DNA of 64,000 bases, from contig JBBHKE010001814.1 in assembly GCA_037447655.1 (NCBI GenBank), positions 25,547-89,546 of the forward strand, in the 5' to 3' direction. Each line of letters opens with the position of its first letter. The first letter of the stretch is position 1. The notes beneath the pieces were generated by a model. That model ran no database searches. It was not told the DNA's origin and worked only from the letters and a program-made list of their open reading frames with translations. The stretch is from Zygnema cylindricum (taxonomy: Eukaryota > Streptophyta > Zygnematophyceae > Zygnematales > Zygnemataceae). Both the position numbers and the translations under genes were made by a program. Below are positions 57,269-64,000 of the stretch, piece by piece.

Positions 57269-59091
57269 TATACTCTATAGTATCTAGACCAATCATCTGT
57301 GATAATAAGCATAAATCTTTTCCCTCGAACTGATGGCTCTTTGGCATGTCCCCATATGTCAGTATGAACTAGATCTAAGACCTTTTCACCCTTATATGTT
57401 GCGGTTTTGGAAACAACAATCTGTGGGCCTTTCCTTGAGCACATACAATACAATCATCCAAAGTTTCATTGTCTCCAAAATGTATTCCCTCAACTACACC
57501 CATTCTCTTCATTTTCTTCAATCTATTTAGATGCACATGTCCCAATCTTTTATGCCACCTCATCAAATCACTTACACCAGCATAGTTAATTCTTGTCTTT
57601 CCATTACTCAATTCAGACTAACCATTCCTTAGCTACCTTTTTCAGTTGTGAAGTACACTTCATTCTCATCGCTAGCAACAAAGACTCTTTTCTTAGTACT
57701 AGTCTCAAAACCCTTATCATCTAAGACCAACGTAGAGATAAGATTCTTGTTCAACTCTGGAATAAAAAGAACATCAAAGAATGTGACTATAGATGTCTTA
57801 CCATCAACCAAGACTCTCAGATCCACTAATCCCACTAAATTAGTGGTCACTTTTCTCCCATCCCTATACTCTATCTCTACATTGGGGATCTTTCTCATCT
57901 TGGTAAACAATGGTTTTTCTCTACACATATGCATAGAGGCTCCTGAATCAATAATCTATCCTTCTTTAGGAGCTTCTCTTACTCCACCGAAAGCACACTT
58001 TTGCCTCCTTTGAATCTCCAGCTCACCTTTCACCTCCAGTTCCTAGTTGAGGATGAGTTCTCCATCGTCCTCATCGGAATCCTCTCCGATGACTAGTGTT
58101 GCCAAAAATGTCTTTTTTTTCGTTGCGATGGTTTTGTGACCTATTCCTCCTTCAATCTCAGCTCTGTTATTTTAGTACACCCTGCCATGTAATTTTATGG
58201 CTTCTTACAAAAGTGACAAAGCCCTTTCGGAGGCCTCGATCTAGACCCTTCCGATTGATTTCGTCTTCCTTGTCCACCAAAGTTTCCATAAGGTTTCTTG
58301 GAATCCTTATCTCCCCAATTAGTTCTAGCATCCAATGCTTGAACACTCTTTCCTCCTCTCCAAATCGTAATTGTGATTTCTCGAACCAAAATCATTCCCG
58401 CAACGGAGTTCCAAATCCATCGATGATTTGGCAAGTCTTGAACCCTGTTAACAATGTTTTCATAATCATCTGGGAGTTACATCAACAAAGTATTGACGTT
58501 CTCTTTCTCGGTCTCCCTTTTCCCTGCACTCTCCAACTCCATAAATAACCTGGCCAAGTAATTACAATAATCTAACATCTTTTTCCCTTTGTACACATTT
58601 TCCTGTACCTTGTGATCTGCCAGCTTCTGCTGCTGAATTGTACCACTCTTGTAAATGTTGACAAGAGCCTCCCACACCTCGTCCGCTATGTCCACATAAA
58701 GATGAGGTGTAGCCACTACCTGGGTGAGACGCCCGAGAATAAAATGAGTCACCAAGCTATTGTTGAAATCCCAAATTTTACTATAACAAGCCTCCGTTTT
58801 TTGAACATCTGCTACTGAAACCGATCCAATAGGCATTGCTGTGAGTTTCTCCTTCCCCTTCTCCTTCCCTTTGTCCTACACAATGCTTTCAACAACATCC
58901 TCTTCCATCTTTGCCCGTACAGATCCTTTGTGAACCGAGATCCTCCAAACCCTTGTGGAACTCCCAATTTTGCGGATGGGCGACGCACATGGCCACTCAT
59001 AATGCCCCATAGCCGTTTTTCAAACAATGCACCCCTCATCATGGTTTCCTAACAAATGAACCATGTTCCATTGAAAATGGGCTCCTTAGAG
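57269..59091 (-). pseudogene. COP-A gag, protease, GAG-pre-integrase and integrase start
   Basis: Gag from about 59042 (MMRGALFEKRLWGIMSG) and 58836 (ILGRLTQVVATPHLYVDIAD; QQQKLADHKVQENVYKGKKM); knuckle CHFCKKP..NYMAGC (about 58205, the His lost); protease with MHMCREKPLFTKMRK (about 57930, its DSG altered upstream); FDVLFIPELNKNLIS; then WHKRLGHVHLNRLKKM (about 57560) and CIVCAQGKAHR (the integrase zinc motif), and LDLVHTDIWGHAKEPSVRGK with the first integrase Asp (about 57380), ending at SRYYRVY where COP-B is inserted. Many stops and frameshifts. Confidence 0.9.
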
Positions 59092-59106
59092 GGTGGGCCC
59101 ATAACG
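59092..59106 (-). promoter_or_regulatory. COP-A primer-binding site, half-tRNA type
   Basis: GGTGGGCCCATAACG: 14 of 15 match to the initiator tRNA-Met anticodon arm, directly beside the LTR end. Confidence 0.8.
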
Positions 59107-60040
59107 TGTAATTCTGTGACCTCTATTGGTCCACAAAATGTCCATCTTTTGGCAATGAATAAATGCCACCCTGCCACGCAAAAACTCTAACCGATTACAC
59201 CCCTGTATAGTTTTAACTCCCCTAAGTCCGTAGCAAAAAGAATCACTGAAATTGCTCACCCGAGCATTAAGTAATGGCTGACCAAAGATGTCCAAATATA
59301 TACATATGCACTATGGGAGAGAGGCGGAAACCCAATATTATCTAAGTCCTTAACTCCCTCTCTAAGCATATTACTAATCTACCTAGCGAATCAAAATACT
59401 GTAAGGTACAAGAAGGTACATGTATCGCTTTATTTCTCGCACGACCATAGTACGGCATGGCCGCTCCGCTGACATGTGTCAGTTCCTAAGCCGTAGTTGC
59501 TCCCTCCGTGATATTCGCTGTCCAATCATACCTCGCCACGTGTCACAAGCTGACATCTGCTCCGCAAACCGCCAAAATTCCATTCCGCTCCACCGGCTCA
59601 TTTGTCAGCCGTTCGATCTAATCCGTACATTTGATTTTGTCCGTCGAAGCTAAATGTTGTTTCGTATATTCCACGCGGTCTTGATTTCGTGCGGACCGGT
59701 ACGTTTCCATGTTCAATTTGTCCCGTAGACAGTTCAATGGAATATGCGGGCTTTGTAATGTTTAAGTATCAATTGTACCCAATATACTTTAACGATATTC
59801 AAGACCTGCCGGATAAGAACAAGGGCTATGTCGTATGGTTTCTATCCGGGAGGTCACAGGATCAAACCTTGGTCCTGTACATCTTTCTATTGCAGCAGCT
59901 CGGTCTTTTGCTCATATCTGTCTGTCTCCTTGTCTGCATAAGGCAAGCTGCCTGCTAGTCCTCGGTGACTACGATAAGTATGAGGGCTGAAGTAAGACCA
60001 TGAGCAAAAGATCAAGAGTATAAAATACCTTTTTGAACCA
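59107..60040 (-). mobile_element. COP-A 5' LTR (934 bp)
   Basis: It starts TGTAATTCTGTGACCTC and ends TTTTTGAACCA. Its outer half matches 43341-43793. Contains the shared AGTCCTC/GAGGGCT hairpin (about 59958-59993, imperfect) and a GGATCAAACCTTGGTCC motif. Confidence 0.85.
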
Positions 60041-60071
60041 TTTCATCTCGCAGGTCATAGAATCAAGTCTT

Positions 60072-61064
60072 TGTTGAAATCACTAGATTTAAAGAGTATT
60101 TTCTAGGTCTCAATAGCTTAGTAAAAAAAGAAAGAAAAAGCACAGTCGCCTCCACCCTTTTTCTCTATCCCCTATACTTGTTGTAGCCTTGAAAGATAGA
60201 GAGAGAGTAGTGGAGCCATGGCTGCCTCAGCTCCTTAAATAGGACTAAAAAGTGACTTAAGTCACTCGCATCAAAAGGTTCAATCAGACAAGACTCGAAC
60301 CTCCGACCGTATAGCGCGGCATAGCCGTCAGCTCTAACTAGTCTGACGTAGAAGTCCGTTAAGATACATATGGTTTGATAAATGTTTAAACTGTAGTATG
60401 ATCTTAAAATAGATAAACTAATATATGAACGAAAGAACATAAAACTAGTTAATATTTAGTGAGAACGTCATTCCGCACGAAACAAATGAATCAGACATTT
60501 GTTTCGACGGCTAATATTCAATGTCGGATATAATCCAACGGCATATATCGTTCCGCGATCCCGGAATGGTCGCTTTGCCGTTTTTGGATGTGGAATGACT
60601 TGGCGCCACGTGGAGGGTTAACATTTGGTCGTAGGAATTCCGGGGAACGTACAGACGAGTGAAAGGTTGACAAGCATTCACTTAGCGGCCTAGTCGTATA
60701 CATGCCGTACAGAAAGGACATCGGCCATAGTACCTTTCTGTACAGTACAATTATTTCATTTGTTCGAACTGCAGAAGATAGGGATTGTGAGAGGGGTTAG
60801 GTCTTAGCATTTTTTTAGACAGTCACCTCTCTTTTTAGTTTTGTAAATATTGGCATTTTTACCACCTGATAACTTATTGACTGGTTGGCCGTTTTCACTG
60901 ATTCTTTTTGCTACAGACCTAGGGGAGTCCATGCTGCACAAAGGTGCGAGCAAATTGTCAATTTGTTCTCTTAGGCAGCAGTGGTTGTGGCTGAAAGTGG
61001 ATTAGTTAAAAACTACCTAAAGGTTTCCTGAATTTTGTAGTCGAATAGAGGACACATAATTGCA
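60072..61064 (+). mobile_element. COP-B-type 5' LTR, plus orientation (993 bp)
   Basis: TGTTGAAATCACTAG to ACATAATTGCA. It shares the palindrome (60251-60266, perfect AGTGACTTAAGTCACT), tRNA-like arm and hairpin (60163-60201) with COP-B LTRs. Lies 31 bp from the oppositely oriented COP-A LTR. Confidence 0.85.
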
Positions 61065-61079
61065 GGTTATGGGCTCACC
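61065..61079 (+). promoter_or_regulatory. Primer-binding site, half-tRNA type
   Basis: GGTTATGGGCTCACC directly follows the LTR: 14 of 15 complementary to the initiator tRNA-Met anticodon arm. Confidence 0.8.
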
Positions 61080-62276
61080 CTTTAGGGTACCCACCTTCAA
61101 TGGATCTAGGTTCATCTATTAGGAAGCCATGATGACAAGGGCTTTGTGCGAAAAATGATAATGGGGTATTGTCACTGGATAAGTGAAACGTCCACCTCAA
61201 GGAACACCACCAAAAAATGGTGGAATAAGATTTTTTGCACTAGCATCTGCTGCGGCAAAGGAGGCAGATGATGGGGACAGCAGCGTGTCCGAAAAGGGGA
61301 AAGAGAAGGAGACGCCTTTTACTCTTATTACTCCTATTACCACGACACCCGGAGAGGCGGCCGTGAAGACTGCGGAGAACGATACCCAAACGTGGGAAGT
61401 CATCAACATGGCTGCCAAAAACTTCATTATAAGACACCTCACTCAAGCTTTGGCAAACCCCCACTTCACATTTACAAGGCCGAGGAGTTGTGGGTGAGTT
61501 TGGTGAGCTGGTGCTATTCAAGAGCTCCAGTTGGCCGAACAAAAGTTAGGGAATTATACATACAATGGGGGAAAGATGTTAGACTACTCTAATGATCTCT
61601 CTTATTTGTATATAGAAATAGAGAGTGCCGGGTGGACATGTACCATGAAGATGAAAGTTAACATTCTCATCATGAAATTACCCAATGAGTACAAAAACAT
61701 AGTGAACCGAGTACACTAAATGAATGACAGTTCATTGAAGTGGAACACGGTGGTACGGATGATACTTGTGTAGGAGAACACAATGGAGATTATGATTGGA
61801 GGAAAATGCATCCAAGCTCTAGCTCCAGGAGCAAACCGGTGGGGGAAGGATCTAAAGAAATCGTACAAAGGAGAGAGAGATTAGTCTGGAGGACCGAGGC
61901 CCCCAAAGGGTCTTTGTCACTTTTGCAAAAAACTAGAACACTTCATAGCGGATTGTGTCAAGCTGTATGAGCTAAGGCTCTAAGAGAACCGTGGAGGGGG
62001 TTCTTCTAAAGGAAAGAAGAAGGCACTTGTGATCATAAAAGTGTAAAGAGAGACCAAGGACGGGTCCTCTGAGGAGGAGGATGGGGAGCTTCTTCTTGAC
62101 GAGATTCTAGAGGAGAATGAGATCCCCTGGAGACAAAAGTGTGCTTTCGGAGCGATTCGGGAAGCTCCACAGGAAAGATGGATCATTGACTCAGGTGCAT
62201 CCATGCATATGTGTTGTGATAAGCACATCTTTACTAAGCTAAGAAAGATCCCTACTGTAGAGATAGAGTATAGAGT
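61080..62276 (+). pseudogene. COP-B-type gag and protease start
   Basis: Gag: MMTRALCEK, SSVSEKGKEKETPFTL, NFIIRHLTQALANPHF and LAEQKLGNYTYNGGKMLDYS. A zinc knuckle CHFCKKLEHFIADC (about 61917) is intact in CCHC form. Protease WIIDSGASMHMCCDKHIFTK (about 62170) keeps DSG. Frame is broken several times (for example about 61490 and 61720). Ends at a breakpoint near 62277. Confidence 0.9.
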
Positions 62277-62829
62277 GTAATTCTGTGTCCCCCATTTCAT
62301 AGGAACTAGGGATCTATGGCTGTATCAAGGTGGGGAAAATACTGACATCACCACTTGGAGTGATGCTAGCTATGGGGATGCTCCGATGCAAAGATGTACA
62401 TTTGGATATGTGTTGTATGTGGGGAATGGTGCTTGTTGCTGGAGCAATAAGCAGCAAAAGGTCATCGCTCAGTCCACCATGGAGGCTGAGTATACGGCAT
62501 CTTGCTCTGCTGTGAAGGAATTGATGTGGGTCAAATCCTTGCTTGGTGAATTGAGACATCTTAAGAGTGGAATTCATAAAATATTCTGTGATAATAAAGC
62601 AGCAATTGCAATTGTTGCTAATCCTAAACATCATTTTAAAACAAAGCTTATGGATATCAGACTTAGCTGTGTTAAAGAAAAGGTGGAGAACAAAATAATA
62701 AGTCTAGAATATAGAACAGACAGTGAAATGGTGGCAGACATGATGACAAGGCCTGTGCCTTCTCCTAAATTAATGTTCTGCAGAGAGAAGTGTGGAATAA
62801 ATTTAAAAGTGACTAGAAAATAAGGAGAG
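62277..62829 (+). pseudogene. RNase H end joined to COP-B-type gag
   Basis: After a 20-nt LTR-end-like scar (TGTAATTCTGTGTCCCCC) the frame reads TTWSDASYGDAPMQR, STMEAEYTAS, FCDNKAAIAIVANPKHHFK and EMVADMMTRPVPSPKL, finishing at a stop at 62821. Asp-Glu-Asp of RNase H are present. Integrase and RT are deleted. Confidence 0.9.
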
Positions 62830-63833
62830 TGTTGAAATTAGAAGGCTTTGTTATGTATTTTCTAGGTTTCTTTAATAATCTAAGATAAAGAAGGAAAAGC
62901 AGAGGCATCCTGCTTCTAACTTCTCTCTCTAGCCCCCATACTTGTCGTAGTCACTGGAGGCTGAAGAAGAAGAAGCTAGAGCCATGGCTGCCTATGCTTC
63001 TCCTAGAGTTAGAAGGCAGTCCAATGTTAAACTTACCAAAAAGGTTAACGGACCCAGGATTTGATCCTAGTACCTACCGTTCGTCCAAATAGCCCAACAT
63101 CGTTACCATGTAACCTAGCACCTGTGTCGAAGTATATAGGGTACGATAGCTACTTAAAGATGTGCAATTAAGAAAGTTTATTTAACTGACGAACGGACCA
63201 CAATCACATAGACACAGCTAGACAAAATCACATCGAAAAGTATTGCTTGTATTTTAACGGCTATAAATTAAAGCCGATATCAATCGGATGGCAGAGGAAA
63301 AAGTCGACATTGTGGAATGGGTTTTTTGGCGGTTTGCAGTCACAGCCACACAGGGTGACACGTGGCAACCTGACATTGGATGGCGGCATCTCCGGGACAT
63401 ACCATGGCGAACCCGAACATGGCAGGCGTCGTCTCCTTGGCCATGTTCTACAATGGTCGTACAAAAAGTACTCCGGGCCAAGTACATTTCTATACTATAC
63501 ACCGAACTGATTGGCTCCGTACTTTAGTAGTAGAGGGTTAAGAGAAGGGTTTAGGACTTAGAAAGTATAGGTAGCAGCCTCTATCCCAGAACGCTTCTGT
63601 ATAAAAGGTCATCTTTGACCATTGATAATTTACTGCTCAGGGGAGCAAATTCAAGGATTGTTTTTGTGGCAGACTCAGGGGAGTCAGCTCTACCAAGAGG
63701 TTTAGTTTGGTCAGTCTATATTCTGTTAGAGTGTGAGCAATAATCAAACAAAGACTAAGAGATTGAGGTTATCTTAGAGGCTTTTGGTAAGCTGCCTACT
63801 CTGAGTACCAATAGAGGTCTCAGAGTTACAGCA
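62830..63833 (+). mobile_element. 3' LTR of a different copia family
   Basis: TGTTGAAATTAGAAGG to GAGTTACAGCA, after a polypurine AAATAAGGAGAG. It is unlike the 5' LTR at 60072 but resembles C5's LTR. Contains the hairpin (62927-62981), GCCATGGCTGCC and CCAGGATTTGATCCTAG. Confidence 0.8.
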
Positions 63834-64000
63834 TGCTTAAGGTGCGCTTGGTCCCATACTGACCCAGCTCGGTGTGAATTTGTTCAATCAGCGAGAGGCG
63901 TTCAGTCCGGCGAGGCACGTGTCTATGACTAATGTCCGCTAACAATCGAACCAGTGATCCACCTAACCAAAGATAATTTTTAGCTCTTTTCTTTACTCGT
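63834..64000. other. Flank of the copia cluster
   Basis: Sequence beyond the last LTR; nothing recognised. Confidence 0.5.

Overview
The window looks like repeat-rich nuclear DNA from a green-lineage (streptophyte) eukaryote. It holds one recognisable host gene, many DNA-transposon remnants and a nest of Ty1/copia LTR retrotransposons. The host gene is a mitochondrial alternative oxidase (AOX, about 6.7-10.1 kb, + strand). Its last exons have the sizes I know from land-plant AOX1 genes: 129 bp, a 489-bp block, and 57 bp plus stop. Here the 489-bp block is split 225 + 264 by an extra intron. Residues upstream of the core (FRPSDAY rather than FRPWETY) look more algal than angiosperm. The species cannot be fixed from the sequence; a charophyte alga or early-diverging plant is my inference. 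There is no operon-like organisation.

Layout. 1-5.7 kb: short DNA transposons, namely mariner-like MITEs ending TACACCG...CGGTGTA, a foldback element, and TTA-flanked elements with GTCCCCATGT termini. 5.7-10.1 kb: AOX with its upstream region. 11.1-16.1 kb: a decayed PIF/Harbinger element with a DDE transposase (+) and a convergent Myb-like partner (-). 16.4-18.6 kb: AT-rich minisatellites. 19.1-26.3 kb: two hAT elements in tandem, the first a deletion derivative of the second type. 26.4-27.1 kb: an 8-bp-TSD element and a tandem repeat. 27.4-30.3 kb: a 2.9-kb GA-rich satellite beside a 10-N gap, followed by telomere-like repeats. 31.8-42.3 kb: more MITEs, including a three-level nested insertion.

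43.0-63.8 kb: copia elements. A master element on the minus strand (COP-A, 5' LTR 59107-60040, 3' LTR remnant 43341-43793) was split by two other minus-strand insertions. COP-B (50674-57268) lies in the integrase; 'C1' (45959-50252) is a non-autonomous element with gag joined to an RNase H remnant. COP-B itself carries an inverted 3' fragment (C5, about 52905-54656). A chimeric plus-strand element (60072-63833) lies head to head with COP-A.

The most interesting signals are in these copia elements. Their primer-binding site matches the anticodon arm of initiator tRNA-Met (a half-tRNA primer) instead of the usual TGGTATCAGAGC. The gag start codon lies about 20 nt inside the LTR, so gag is read through that primer site. 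Every LTR, across unlike families, carries a hairpin whose stem changes sequence but keeps pairing while its loop is conserved. The AOX is also notable: the regulatory CysI position is serine.
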